64,000 bases of DNA from contig JAGWNK010000007.1 in assembly GCA_028871345.1 (NCBI GenBank), forward strand, positions 43,874 through 107,873, read 5' to 3'. Within the stretch, counting starts at the first letter, position 1; each line of letters begins with the position of its first letter. A model generated the notes under the pieces. The model did no database searches and was not told where the DNA came from. It worked only from the letters and a program-made list of their open reading frames with translations. Positions 19,683-28,783 of this stretch are shown piece by piece. A program made the position numbers and the translations under genes. Origin of the DNA: Alphaproteobacteria bacterium (GTDB taxonomy: Bacteria > Pseudomonadota > Alphaproteobacteria > Micropepsales > Micropepsaceae).

Positions 19683-20714
19683 TCAGGGCAGCAGGAATTC
19701 GGCGTGCGCTGCAGCGCTCGACTCGGCCGCTTCGAGAATGTCCATCACCGCGATGCCATCCGTCGCGGGCACGGGGACGGCCGCGCGGCCCGCCAGGGCA
19801 TCGCGCAGCGCTTCGTAATAGCCGCGGTAGTCGCATTTTTCCGCCGCCGGGGATGTTTCGCGGCCGTCAGGTCCAACCAGCACGCCCGGCCGCGGATCGT
19901 GGCAAAAGCCGGCATCGCCGGGCTTGCCGCCATTGCGCAGGAAAGCTTCCTGCGGATCGAAGCCGTGCTTCACGTAACTTCCCAGCGTGCCCTGGGCCAC
20001 AAGCCGCAGGCTGCTCCACGGCGCCAGGGAGCTACCCGCGAGCACCACGCGTCGCTGCTGATAGCGCAGCAGGACGTGAAAATAGTCGGTCGTGACGGCG
20101 CCAGGCCGCTGCGCTGCTAAGTCCGCGAAAACCGCGGACGGACGGCCGAACAGCAGCAGCGCCTGGTCGATCAGATGAGAACCGAGATCGTACCATGTGC
20201 CGCTCGCCGGGCCTGCCCTTTCGCGCCATCGATCGGTTACCGCGGGGCGGAAGCGGTCGAAACGGGACTCGAAATAGGTGATGTCTCCGAGCGTGCCGTC
20301 TCCCATCAAGCGCTGCAGTGTGCGGAAATCGCTGTCCCAGCGGCGGTTGTGGAAGACCGACAGCATTCGACCGGCGCTCTCGGCGCGATCGGCGAGTTCG
20401 CGTGCCTGCACGGCGGTCGCGGTGAACGGCTTGTCGACAACGACATGCTTGCCGGCGGCCAGGGCGCGCGCCGCCAGTTCGAAGTGCGTGGCGTTCGGCG
20501 TGGCCACCACGACCAGATCGACGGCCGGGTCGCGCAACACGCCGTCGGGCGACGCGCACGGTGTGACGCCGGGATGGTCGGCGAGAATCTCCCGGCTCCG
20601 GCGCGAGACGATGGCCCGGAGCTTCAATCCGTCGACGGACGCGACGAGCGGCGCATGGAAAATACGCCCCGCCAGCCCGTACCCGATGATGGCAACGCCG
20701 AACGGTGCCGTCAC
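19683..20714 (-). CDS. Gfo/Idh/MocA-family NAD(P)-dependent oxidoreductase
   Basis: 343 aa from GTG 20714. The Rossmann motif is FGVAIIGYGLAGRIFHAPLV at the N-terminus; DLVVVATPNATHFELAARAL and GKHVVVDKPFTATAVQARE carry the conserved EKP-like lysine (here DKP). The C-terminal domain has GTWYDLGSHLIDQALLLFG, with the usual Asp and His active-site pair. Members oxidise or reduce sugars, inositols or related compounds; the substrate cannot be told. It overlaps the upstream membrane-protein gene by 4 bp (GTGA), which supports the GTG start over longer extensions. Confidence 0.92.
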   Translation of the reverse strand: MTAPFGVAIIGYGLAGRIFHAPLVASVDGLKLRAIVSRRSREILADHPGVTPCASPDGVLRDPAVDLVVVATPNATHFELAARALAAGKHVVVDKPFTATAVQARELADRAESAGRMLSVFHNRRWDSDFRTLQRLMGDGTLGDITYFESRFDRFRPAVTDRWRERAGPASGTWYDLGSHLIDQALLLFGRPSAVFADLAAQRPGAVTTDYFHVLLRYQQRRVVLAGSSLAPWSSLRLVAQGTLGSYVKHGFDPQEAFLRNGGKPGDAGFCHDPRPGVLVGPDGRETSPAAEKCDYRGYYEALRDALAGRAAVPVPATDGIAVMDILEAAESSAAAHAEFLLP

Positions 20715-21154
20715 GAAAAGAACCCGCGCGTGCGACGTCCGCTCAGGAACCAGAAATTGGCGGCCAGCCACGCCAGCGAGCGCACCGCGGACCATATCTG
20801 TCCGCTGATGAAGTCGGTGTTGTCGAGCTGCTCGCGCAGCGCCCAAAGCAGGTACTGCAGGTTCTGGAACAGCCCGAACCCGAGATACAGCGTCATCAGC
20901 ACCAGCAGGAGGTTGCGACCGAGTCGGCTGCCGTACCAGGCAAGCTGTGCGGTGATCGCGATTCCCAACCCCGCCACGCCCCACAGGATGGCCTGCCCCA
21001 GCGGATAGCCGAGTTCGTCGTGCAGGCCGGCCTTGAACGCCGCCGCGACCAGGAAGACGCCGGCGAACAATCCGTCGATGACGGTCATCCCCCAGACGCC
21101 GACGGGACGCCTGACGGCGCGGACCTGGCTGGCGACCGGTGCTGGCGTACTCAT
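20711..21154 (-). CDS. Multi-spanning membrane protein of unknown function
   Basis: 147 aa. At least three hydrophobic helices are apparent: MTVIDGLFAGVFLVAAAFKA, AILWGVAGLGIAITAQLAWY and LLLVLMTLYLGFGLFQNLQYL, with a possible fourth near SLAWLAANFWFLSG. The C-terminus is basic (RRTRGFFS). No family is recognised. It is translationally coupled to the downstream oxidoreductase, so a shared pathway is possible. Confidence 0.75.
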   Translation of the reverse strand: MSTPAPVASQVRAVRRPVGVWGMTVIDGLFAGVFLVAAAFKAGLHDELGYPLGQAILWGVAGLGIAITAQLAWYGSRLGRNLLLVLMTLYLGFGLFQNLQYLLWALREQLDNTDFISGQIWSAVRSLAWLAANFWFLSGRRTRGFFS

Positions 21155-21222
21155 GGGTTCCTCCCCCTTGGATGAGCCATCTTACGCCGCACGCCGGCCG
21201 GGCCGAACACGGAAAGCGCCGA

Positions 21223-21996
21223 TCAGATGCGCCGGAACGCCGCCAGGGTGGAACGCCCCGCGGGATCGCAGACGCGTTCTGCGGCGATCCCGAACACGGC
21301 CGCGAGCGTCGGATCCGACAACGCCGTCTCGGCCGGTCCTGCCGCAGCCAGGCAGCCTTCGCGCAGCACGATCACCTCGTCGCAGTGGCGGGACGCCAGT
21401 GCCAGGTCGTGCAGCGTCACCGCGACCGTGATGCCGCGTCGGGCCTCTTCGCGCATTAGGTCCACCAGTCGCAGCTGATGCGCCGGATCGAGGAAGGCGG
21501 CCGGCTCGTCGGCCAGAAGGATGGCCGCGCCCGTTGCCAGAGCCCGGGCAAACAGCACGCGGGCCCGCTCGCCGGCGGAAAGTTCATCGACTCGTCGCTC
21601 GGCGAAGGCCGCCGCATCACAGCGCGACAGCGCCTCCATCGCCGCGACATGGTCAGCGCGATCGGGAGCGGTGAAACGCCCCAGATAGGGCAGCCGGCCC
21701 AACATCACGACTTCGCGCGCCGGCAACGGCCAGCGCGGCTCGCCGCCTTGCGGCAGATAGGCCATGGCGCGCGCCAGCGTTCGGCGGCTCCAGTCGCCAA
21801 GCGGTTTGTCGCGGATACGGATGAGGCCGTGCGACACCGACTGCAGACCCAATGCCGCGCGCAGCAGCGTCGTCTTTCCCGCCCCGTTGGGGCCGACGAT
21901 GCCGGTTACCGCACCCGGGGCCAGACGCAACGTCACGTCGTCGAGCGCCGCCCGCGCGCCGAAATGAACGCTGACGTTCTCGAAGCTGATGCTCAT
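21223..21996 (-). CDS. btuD: Cobalamin-type ABC importer, ATP-binding protein
   Basis: 257 aa. Walker A is VGPNGAGKTT (residues 34-43), Q-loop YLPQGG, signature LSAGERARVLFARAL, Walker B ILLADEPAAFLD and the H-loop VTLHDLALA. It belongs to the FecCD/BtuCD importer class. Start ATG 21996 overlaps the permease stop by 4 bp (ATGA). The cobalamin riboswitch ahead of the permease gene makes vitamin B12 or a precursor the likely substrate. Siderophore importers share this fold, so the riboswitch is the deciding evidence. Confidence 0.93.
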   Translation of the reverse strand: MSISFENVSVHFGARAALDDVTLRLAPGAVTGIVGPNGAGKTTLLRAALGLQSVSHGLIRIRDKPLGDWSRRTLARAMAYLPQGGEPRWPLPAREVVMLGRLPYLGRFTAPDRADHVAAMEALSRCDAAAFAERRVDELSAGERARVLFARALATGAAILLADEPAAFLDPAHQLRLVDLMREEARRGITVAVTLHDLALASRHCDEVIVLREGCLAAAGPAETALSDPTLAAVFGIAAERVCDPAGRSTLAAFRRI

Positions 21997-23015
21997 CGCT
22001 CGCCTCCCAGCTTGACGATCAGCCAGAGGAAGAAGGGCGCTCCCAGCATCGCGGTCGCGACGCCCAGCAGGAGCTGCCCGTCGGGCGCCACCAGGCGCAG
22101 CACGTCGTCCGCGGCCGCCACCAGCGCCGCCCCGCCGATCGCCGACGGCAGGATCAGTCGCGCGGGACGGTAGCCGCAGAACGGCCGCAGCAGATGCGGC
22201 ACGACCAGGCCAACGAAGCTCACCGCTCCGGCAACGGCTGTTGCAGCGCCCGTCGCCAGCGCCACGCCGACGATCACCAGGCCGCGGGTCCGCGCCACAT
22301 CCACGCCCAGGCTGCGCGCGGCGTCCTCGCCGAGCGTCAGGGCGTCCAGGCCGCGCCCCGCCAGCATGAGCAAGGCGAGTCCGGCTGCGACCAGCGGCAA
22401 GGCGTAGGTCACGTCGTCGAACGTCCTGTCCTTCAACGAACCCAACATCCACGTCACTATCTCGCTCATGGCGTAGGGATTGGCCGCGTAGGACAGGGCG
22501 AGGGCGGTCATGGCGGTGGCGAAGCTGGCGATGGCGACGCCGGCCAGGATGAGCGCGACGGCGCCTGCGCCTCGCTGCGACAGGATGTAGAGAATACCGG
22601 CCGCCGCCAGGGCGCCGAGGATGGCGAGCACCGGCAGCGCCAGCGGACTGAATGACACGAACCCGAAATAGAGCGCGATCACCGCGCCCAAGCTGGCAGA
22701 AGAGGTCACGCCCGTGACGCCTGGTTCGGCCAGCGGGTTGCAGAACAGGCCCTGCAGCGCCGCGCCGCTGCCGCCCAGCGCCGCGCCCACGATCAGCGCC
22801 AAGAGCGCCCGCGGCAATCGGATCTCGCGCGCGATCGTGCCTGCCGCTCCGTGGCCGTCGAACAGGCCGGCAAACAGCGCAGGCGCCGACAGGTCCATGG
22901 GACCGATGAGGAACGACCAGCCGGCAAAGGCGAGCGCCAGGCACGCCAGGACGAGCGTGGCGCGCCCTCCGTCGCCCATGTTGCGGATCCGATGTGCTGC
23001 CAACGTATCGTCCAT
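21993..23015 (-). CDS. btuC: Cobalamin-type ABC importer, permease (FecCD family)
   Basis: 340 aa with about ten membrane helices. Family blocks: RLPRALLALIVGAALGGSGA, LQGLFCNPLAEPGVTGVTSS, VAGAVSFVGLVVPHLLRPFC. The start at ATG 23015 (MDDTLAAHRI) is fixed by GGAGG six bases upstream; longer frame extensions run into the riboswitch and are not coding. A second possible start lies 12 codons in (MGDGGRATL), without as good a ribosome binding site. The cobalamin riboswitch ends about 70 nt upstream. Confidence 0.94.
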   Translation of the reverse strand: MDDTLAAHRIRNMGDGGRATLVLACLALAFAGWSFLIGPMDLSAPALFAGLFDGHGAAGTIAREIRLPRALLALIVGAALGGSGAALQGLFCNPLAEPGVTGVTSSASLGAVIALYFGFVSFSPLALPVLAILGALAAAGILYILSQRGAGAVALILAGVAIASFATAMTALALSYAANPYAMSEIVTWMLGSLKDRTFDDVTYALPLVAAGLALLMLAGRGLDALTLGEDAARSLGVDVARTRGLVIVGVALATGAATAVAGAVSFVGLVVPHLLRPFCGYRPARLILPSAIGGAALVAAADDVLRLVAPDGQLLLGVATAMLGAPFFLWLIVKLGGER

Positions 23016-23021
23016 GCGCGG

Positions 23022-23050
23022 CCTCCGTCGCCGCTGCCGTCTTGCGACGG
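23022..23050 (-). promoter_or_regulatory. Hairpin overlapping the btuC ribosome binding site (expression platform)
   Basis: On the minus strand CCGTCGC (23050-23044) can pair with GCGACGG (23031-23025). The second arm overlaps the GGAGG ribosome binding site (23026-23022) of btuC. This is the usual design of a translational OFF switch for a cobalamin riboswitch. Pairing is visible; switching is inferred from the family. Confidence 0.6.
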
Positions 23051-23085
23051 ACTCCGCTGGCACACCCCGGCCACCGGATGGACGA

Positions 23086-23256
23086 CGCGCGCCGGCAGGT
23101 CTCCTGGCTTGGCGGCTTTGACCGGCAGGACCTTCCCGGCCTTCGTGAGCCCATGGGCGTCTCGAAGGCCAGTGGCCGATGCCTCTTGAGCCGCTCACAG
23201 TTGCGGGGGCAGCGGCGGGATTTTCACCCGCCTTCCCTTTGACCGACACGCAGATG
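23086..23256 (-). ncRNA. Cobalamin riboswitch
   Basis: On the minus strand the diagnostic blocks appear in order: GGGAAGGCGGGTGAAAATCC, CGCTGCCCCCGCAACTGTGA, GGCCACTGG, GGCCGGGAAGG and AGCCAGGAGACCTGCCGGC. The outer helix closes between about 23250 and 23090. It lies in the gap between the binding-protein gene and btuC, 48 bp past the former's stop. So btuCD, but apparently not the binding-protein gene, are directly under its control. Confidence 0.95.
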
Positions 23257-23304
23257 GAATCTAGGGCAGTCGAATGGCGATTGCCACGGCAATATCCGCG
23301 GCCG

Positions 23305-24195
23305 TCAATGCCGAGAATCGGACCTTGCCGCACGGGAGGATCGACGCGAGCTTTCCGCCCGCGCCTTTCGCGCCATATCTCCGAGGGTCTTCGCCGCATC
23401 GACCGACCACGGGCCGGGACACAGCAGCGGCGTCAGCGTGGCGTATTCCATCGTCGTGCGCCCTTCGAGCGCCGCGAGGGCCGGATGATGCAGGATCATG
23501 GTGGCGCGCGCCGTGTCATGGTACGGCTCGCCGCCCAGGATGAGCAGTTCCGGCGCCACCGCAATCACGGCCTCAATCGGCAAGGTGCCGCGGCGGGTCA
23601 TCAGCGCCGGCGGCGTGGCGTCCATGGCGCCCGCCATCCGCATGATCTCGTCGGTGATGGCGCCGGTCCCCGTGTAGCCGTTCGGTTCGTAGATGATGGT
23701 GGGCACGGGGGGCCGTGGCGCCGCGGCTTGCGCCACGGCGATCTTGCGGTCCATCTCGGCCAGCAGCGCATCGGCGCCCGGGCGCGCCTGGAGGCGATCG
23801 CCCAGCATCCGCGTCACGCTGCGGATAGCGGCCAGCGAATTTGCCCACGGCACATCCACGACGGGAACGCCCAGCCTCCTCAGATTGTCACGCAATCGCG
23901 GCATAGTATGCGCATACATGACGACCAGGTCGGGCGACAGCGCCAGCACGGTTTCCGTCGATGGGCGGATGGCCCGGATTCCGCTGACTTTATCGGCAAT
24001 GGTGGAAACCACCGGATGCCGGTCCGAGGCCTCGTAGGACAAGGCCGCGATGTGGTCGCGCGGCACCAGGCGGTAAACGTATTCGTCGGTGCACAAAAAG
24101 GTCGAAACCACGCGTTGCGGGCCGGCATGCAGGGCGCCGGTCGCACTGGTAACTACGCACAAAATCGTGACAATCCAGCCCTGCAGCCCGCGCAT
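23305..24195 (-). CDS. btuF: Cobalamin-type ABC importer, periplasmic substrate-binding protein
   Basis: 296 aa. N-terminal signal peptide MRGLQGWIVTILCVVTSATG. The mature protein is a helical-backbone class III binding protein: QRVVSTFLCTDEYVYRLVPR, STETVLALSPDLVVMYAHTM, VPVVDVPWANSLAAIRSVTR, and a C-terminal lobe with LLILGGEPYHD. Placement before btuCD on the same strand makes it the partner; the gap of 290 bp holds the riboswitch. It also starts 55 bp from the divergent protease gene. Siderophore specificity cannot be excluded. Confidence 0.85.
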   Translation of the reverse strand: MRGLQGWIVTILCVVTSATGALHAGPQRVVSTFLCTDEYVYRLVPRDHIAALSYEASDRHPVVSTIADKVSGIRAIRPSTETVLALSPDLVVMYAHTMPRLRDNLRRLGVPVVDVPWANSLAAIRSVTRMLGDRLQARPGADALLAEMDRKIAVAQAAAPRPPVPTIIYEPNGYTGTGAITDEIMRMAGAMDATPPALMTRRGTLPIEAVIAVAPELLILGGEPYHDTARATMILHHPALAALEGRTTMEYATLTPLLCPGPWSVDAAKTLGDMARKARAESSRRSSRAARSDSRH

Positions 24196-24250
24196 ATTGT
24201 TCCTCTAGTCGGGACGATCTAACTGTCGAGTTGTCACCAGGGGGCTCCTC

Positions 24251-26098
24251 ATGCGCAAGACCGTTTATGCCGCGATGCTCGCCCTGTGCCTCTGGGCACC
24301 CGCGTCGGCGAAACCCTCATTCGACGAGGTCCTCAGCGCCAACAAGGCGGCGACCGGCGGCAGCGCCTGGGACGGCAAGATCACGCTCAGTCTCGACGGA
24401 GACTACAGCGGCCAGGGTTTGACCGGCACCGTCCATACGATGACCGACCTGAAGGACGGTCGCAGCGCCAATGCCTTCCAGGTCGGACCGGCAACCGGCG
24501 GCAACGGCTTCGACGGCAGCAAGGCATGGCAGAAGGACACTTCAGGCACTGTGACCTTGCAGGAAGGCGGCGACGCGCAGGTGCTCGCCGTCAACCAGGC
24601 CTATCGCGACGCCAACAAATGGTGGCTGCCCGACCACGGCGGCGCGGCCATCACCAGCGGCGGCGAGAAGACGACGTCGAGCGGGCGCTTCGACGTCATC
24701 ACCGTAGCGCCGCGCGGCGGCAAGGCCTTCGAGGCGTGGTTCGATTTCCGCACGCATTTCCTGGTGCGCATCGTCGAACAGCAGGGCGCCCTGACCGTGA
24801 CCACGACGCTGGCGGACTATCGCGCCGTCGACGGCGTCATGCTGCCGTTCAAGTTCATCACGGACAAGGCGCTCGGTGCCAAATACGTCGAGACGGTCAC
24901 GATCACCAAGGCGGCGTTCCTCGGCGCCCAGCCCGACAGCGCCTACGCGCCGCCCAAGGTCGTCGTGGCGGATTTCGCGATCGCCGGCGGCCGCAGCGAG
25001 ACCACCGTCCCGATCCAGCTCATCAACAACCACATCTACGGCGCCGCGAGCGTCAACGGCAAAGGCCCGTTCGTGTTCATCTTCGACACCGGCGGCCACA
25101 ACCTGGTCGCGCCCCCTCTGGCCAAGGAGCTGGGCCTCAAGGTGGAAGGCAACCTGGCCGGCACAGGGGCGGGCGAGGCGGTCATGGAGGCCGGCTTCAC
25201 GCACGTGTCGTCGCTGTCGGTCGGCGACGCCACCGTGACCAACCAGCTGTTCATCGTCGCTCCGCTCGATCAGCTGTCCGACATCGAAGGCATGCCGTTG
25301 CCCGGCATGGTGGGCTACGAGATGTTCCGCCGTTTCGTGACGCGCATCGATTACGGCGCGCATACGCTGACGCTGATCGATCCCAAGAAGTTCGACGCCA
25401 AGGACGCCGGCACGCCGGTGAAGTTCGTGTTCAACGACTCCATTCCGGAGGTCATGGGCACCTTCGAAGGCATCCCGGCCAAGTTCGACATCGACACCGG
25501 CTCGCGCTCGGAAGCCACCGTCACCAAGCCTTTCGCGGAGAAGAACAAGCTGCGCAACAGGCATCCCAAGGGCGTCGAGGCGGTGGACGGCTGGGGCACC
25601 GGCGGGCGCTCGACCGGCTACATCACGCGCGTCGCCGCGATCACGCTGGGCAGCGTCAGGGTCGAGAACATCGTGGCCTCGCTGACGACGCAGAACAAGG
25701 GTGCGTTTGCGGGCAGCGACTATTCCGCCAACATCGGCGGCGGCGTCTTGAAGCGTTTCGTCGTCACCTTCGATTACGACAACCAGGTCATGTACCTGAA
25801 GCCGCGACCGGGGCCGGTGGCCGACATCGGCACCTTCGACCGCGCCGGCATGTGGATCAACCAGTCGGACGCCGCCTTCGAGATCGTCGATGTCACCAAG
25901 GGCGGTCCGGCCGACGATGCCGGCCTCAAGGCCGGCGACAAGATCGCGGCGGTGGATGGCACGCCGGTCGCCTCCATCCATCTCTATGACTTGCGCCAGA
26001 GGCTGCGCAACGAGCGGGCGGGTACGGTCGTGAACCTGCGGATCCTGCACAAGGGCAAATACCGCCGCGTGGCGATCACGCTGCGCGATTTGATCTGA
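24251..26098 (+). CDS. Exported two-lobed aspartyl protease with C-terminal PDZ domain (copy 1)
   Basis: 615 aa with signal peptide MRKTVYAAMLALCLWAPASA. Residues about 25-230 form a beta-rich region resembling lipoprotein-carrier-like folds (weak call). Two aspartyl-protease half-domains follow, with catalytic Asp279 in FIFDTGGHNLV and Asp415 in FDIDTGSRSEA, each followed by the hydrophobic-hydrophobic-Gly pattern of retropepsin-like Asp_protease_2 domains. A PDZ domain ends the protein (about 535-600: VTKGGPADDAGLKAGDKIAA). Two DTG motifs in one chain could make a complete active site without dimerisation. Substrate unknown. It sits 10 bp ahead of a paralogue of the same architecture. Confidence 0.87.
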   Translation: MRKTVYAAMLALCLWAPASAKPSFDEVLSANKAATGGSAWDGKITLSLDGDYSGQGLTGTVHTMTDLKDGRSANAFQVGPATGGNGFDGSKAWQKDTSGTVTLQEGGDAQVLAVNQAYRDANKWWLPDHGGAAITSGGEKTTSSGRFDVITVAPRGGKAFEAWFDFRTHFLVRIVEQQGALTVTTTLADYRAVDGVMLPFKFITDKALGAKYVETVTITKAAFLGAQPDSAYAPPKVVVADFAIAGGRSETTVPIQLINNHIYGAASVNGKGPFVFIFDTGGHNLVAPPLAKELGLKVEGNLAGTGAGEAVMEAGFTHVSSLSVGDATVTNQLFIVAPLDQLSDIEGMPLPGMVGYEMFRRFVTRIDYGAHTLTLIDPKKFDAKDAGTPVKFVFNDSIPEVMGTFEGIPAKFDIDTGSRSEATVTKPFAEKNKLRNRHPKGVEAVDGWGTGGRSTGYITRVAAITLGSVRVENIVASLTTQNKGAFAGSDYSANIGGGVLKRFVVTFDYDNQVMYLKPRPGPVADIGTFDRAGMWINQSDAAFEIVDVTKGGPADDAGLKAGDKIAAVDGTPVASIHLYDLRQRLRNERAGTVVNLRILHKGKYRRVAITLRDLI

Positions 26099-26108
26099 GG
26101 AGACGTTG

Positions 26109-27935
26109 ATGCGGAAGTCCGTGCTCGTCGCCCTGTTGGCATTGGCCGCTCCTGCGCTTGCCGATCCGGGCGCGGTGCTCGACGCGAACCGGTCGGCCAC
26201 GGCCGGTATGGCCTGGGACGCCAAGGCGGCGTTGCGCGTCGAATACGCCTATTCCGGACAAGGTTTGACGGGAACGATGGCCTCCCTCGAGGACCTCAAG
26301 AGCGGCGCCTTCGTCGACAGCTACGACATCGGTCCCAACAAGGGCGCCAACGGCTACGACGGCCGGCGGGCGTGGGAGCAGGAGCCGTCGGGCACCGTCA
26401 CCTGGCAGGCGGGCGGCGACGTCGTTCCGCTGGCGATCAGCGAAGCCTATGTGGACCGGAACCTGTGGTGGCGGCGCGACCGCGGCGGCGCGGCCATCGA
26501 CGACAGGGGCCGGAAAACCGAGAACGGCCTCAGCTATGACGTCGTGGGGGTGACGCCGAAAGGCGGCAAGCCGCTCGAGGCGTGGTTCGACGCCAAGACG
26601 CATCTCTTGGCCCGCACCATCGAAGCCCAGTCGACCCTGACCATCACGCAGATCTATTCCGACTACGCCCGGGTCCAGGGCGTCCTTCTGCCGCGCAAGA
26701 TCGTGATCGACGACGGCAGCCACAACCTGCAGACCCAGACGCTGACCCTGGCGCGCTTCCTGCCGGCCCAACCAGCCTCGGCCTTCGCCAAGCCTGAGGA
26801 GAACCTGCACGACTATGCCATCCGGGACGGCGCCCACGAGGCTACGGTGCCGTTCAAGCTCATCAACAATCACATCTACGCCGAGGTCTCGATCAACGGC
26901 GCCGCGCCGAGGCTGTTCCTCTTCGACACGGGCGGTCACAGCATCCTGACGCCGCCCACCGCCAAGGCCCTCGGCGTCAAGTATGCCGGCAGCCAGACCG
27001 CGGCAGGTGCGGGCGCCGCCACGGTCGAAAGCGGCGTCGCCCGCGTGGACTCGATCGCCATCGGCGCGGCGACGATCTCGAACCAGCCCGTCAGCGTCAT
27101 GGACTTCGACACGCCGGGTGTCGAAGGCGTCGCATGCGACGGCATGGTGGGCTACGAGTTCTTCGCCCGCTTCGTCACGCGCTTCGACTACGGCAGCCGC
27201 ACCATCACCTTCATCGATCGCCGCTACTTCGACCCCAAGGACGCCGGCACGGCGGTGCCGATGCGCCTCTACCACCAGTTCCCCGAGGTCGACGGCACCT
27301 ATGGCGGCGTCGCCGGACGCTTCGGCATCGACACCGGCTCGCGCTGGGCGCTGCTTCTCACCGGGCCCTATGTGACCCAGAACCATCTGCGCGAGACGGC
27401 GGCCAAAGGTGTGGTCGCGGCGACCGGCTGGGGCGTCGGCGGAACGACGCGGGGCTATGTGCTCCGCGGCGCCAGGCTTACGCTGGGCGACGTGGTGGTC
27501 CCCTCGCCGCTGACCGCCATGAGCACCGACACCGGCGGCGGCTTTGCCGCAGCGGATTTTCCCAACAACGTCGGCGGCGGCGTCCTCAAACGCTTCGCCG
27601 TGACCCTCGACTACCAGCACTCCGTCTTGTACCTGAAGCCGCTTGCCGGACCTGTGCCCGATCTCGATGCCTTCGATCGTTCGGGGTTGTGGATCAATGA
27701 GGCCGACGGCGGCTTCAAGATCTTCGAAGTCACCAAGGGCTCGCCGGCCGAAGACGCCGGCCTCAAGGCCGGCGACGTGATCGAGGCGGTCGACGGCAGG
27801 CCGGTGAAGGACATCGCGCTTTACGACCTGCGCATGAGGTTGCGCGACGATGCGCCGGGCACGGTGGTGACCTTCGCCATCCGGCGCGGCGCCACGGTCG
27901 AACCGGTGAAAATCACGCTGCGCGATCTGATCTGA
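26109..27935 (+). CDS. Exported two-lobed aspartyl protease with C-terminal PDZ domain (copy 2)
   Basis: 608 aa, a paralogue of the upstream gene along its full length (both share LINNHIY, MVGYE.F.RFVTR.DYG, NIGGGVLKRF/NVGGGVLKRF and a terminal ITLRDLI). Signal peptide MRKSVLVALLALAAPALA. Catalytic Asp273 in FLFDTGGHSIL and Asp408 in FGIDTGSRWAL. PDZ near residues 530-595 (VTKGSPAEDAGLKAGDVIEA). ATG 26109 follows GAGGAGA; a TTG one codon earlier is ignored. The 10-bp spacing shows a tandem duplication kept in one operon. The two differ most after the second DTG, which may mean different substrates. Confidence 0.87.
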   Translation: MRKSVLVALLALAAPALADPGAVLDANRSATAGMAWDAKAALRVEYAYSGQGLTGTMASLEDLKSGAFVDSYDIGPNKGANGYDGRRAWEQEPSGTVTWQAGGDVVPLAISEAYVDRNLWWRRDRGGAAIDDRGRKTENGLSYDVVGVTPKGGKPLEAWFDAKTHLLARTIEAQSTLTITQIYSDYARVQGVLLPRKIVIDDGSHNLQTQTLTLARFLPAQPASAFAKPEENLHDYAIRDGAHEATVPFKLINNHIYAEVSINGAAPRLFLFDTGGHSILTPPTAKALGVKYAGSQTAAGAGAATVESGVARVDSIAIGAATISNQPVSVMDFDTPGVEGVACDGMVGYEFFARFVTRFDYGSRTITFIDRRYFDPKDAGTAVPMRLYHQFPEVDGTYGGVAGRFGIDTGSRWALLLTGPYVTQNHLRETAAKGVVAATGWGVGGTTRGYVLRGARLTLGDVVVPSPLTAMSTDTGGGFAAADFPNNVGGGVLKRFAVTLDYQHSVLYLKPLAGPVPDLDAFDRSGLWINEADGGFKIFEVTKGSPAEDAGLKAGDVIEAVDGRPVKDIALYDLRMRLRDDAPGTVVTFAIRRGATVEPVKITLRDLI

Positions 27936-28129
27936 GGGCGATCCGCGCTGGTCGATTGCGGCACTTCCGTGGCAATATTCCGTACACGGCGGCAGTGTTA
28001 ATTTGAACCCTTTTTGTCACGGCACCCCGTCTTTCGCGAGCCGTTATCCCCATCTGGCTCCGGCTGGTCCGGAGCGGAAATGCGGATGTGTGGCCGACAG
28101 GCGGCACCCGCTAACAGATGAGGTGGATT

Positions 28130-28627
28130 ATGGTTCGCAGACTCTCAGTGCTGCTTGGCGCAGTATCGCTTGGTGCGCTCGTCTTGAGCACGCCGGCATC
28201 GGCCGCCCCGCACGGCGTGAAGGTCGGCATGCTGACCTGCCACGTGCACAGCGGCTGGGGTTATGTCGTCGGATCGTCGAAGAACATGAACTGCGTCTTC
28301 CATCCGGAAGGGCGCGCCCCTGACCGCTACCGCGGCTCGATCTCCAAGCTCGGCGTGGACATCGGATACACCTCCGGCGGCACGCTGGTGTGGGACGTGG
28401 TAGCCCCGACGTCCGACTTGCGGCGCGGTGATCTGACCGGCGACTACGCCGGTGCCACGGCCAGTGCCACGGTCGGCGCGGGCGTCGGTGCCAACGTGCT
28501 CGTCGGCGGCCTTGACAAGTCGATTGCGCTGCAGCCGGTGAGCGTGGAAGGCAACACCGGCCTCGACGTCTCGGGCGGCATCGGCGAGGTGACGCTGCGC
28601 GACGACAACACGACGGACAACGACTGA
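28130..28627 (+). CDS. DUF992 domain-containing exported protein
   Basis: 165 aa. Signal peptide MVRRLSVLLGAVSLGALVLS ends near ASAAPHG. The mature part starts VKVGMLTCHVHSGWGYVVGS and has MNCVFHPEGRAPDRYRGSIS and LGVDIGYTSGGTLVWDVVAP, the DUF992 signature with two cysteines. The family is confined mostly to alphaproteobacteria; it is probably a periplasmic beta-barrel-like or glycine-rich protein of unknown role. ATG 28130 follows GAGGTGG; an in-frame ATG 12 bp upstream is less well placed. The 194 bp before it shows no gene. Confidence 0.88.
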   Translation: MVRRLSVLLGAVSLGALVLSTPASAAPHGVKVGMLTCHVHSGWGYVVGSSKNMNCVFHPEGRAPDRYRGSISKLGVDIGYTSGGTLVWDVVAPTSDLRRGDLTGDYAGATASATVGAGVGANVLVGGLDKSIALQPVSVEGNTGLDVSGGIGEVTLRDDNTTDND

Positions 28628-28660
28628 CCGTTCCTGACGATACTTCCCTCCTGACGATGG

Positions 28661-28689
28661 AGCGGCCCGGGGTTTCCGGGCCGCTTCAC
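28661..28689 (+). terminator. Probable terminator after the DUF992 gene
   Basis: A perfect 10-bp stem, AGCGGCCCGG (28661-28670) with CCGGGCCGCT (28676-28685), has a 5-base loop and a weak following T run (TCACGTTT). Confidence 0.65.
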
Positions 28690-28783
28690 GTTTGGGAAGC
28701 TTCGTCGACACCCGCAGGCGCACGGACTCCCGCAGGCGCGCGCTCCCCGCTAAGCTCGGCTCCGCCAACATCGGATTCGAACC

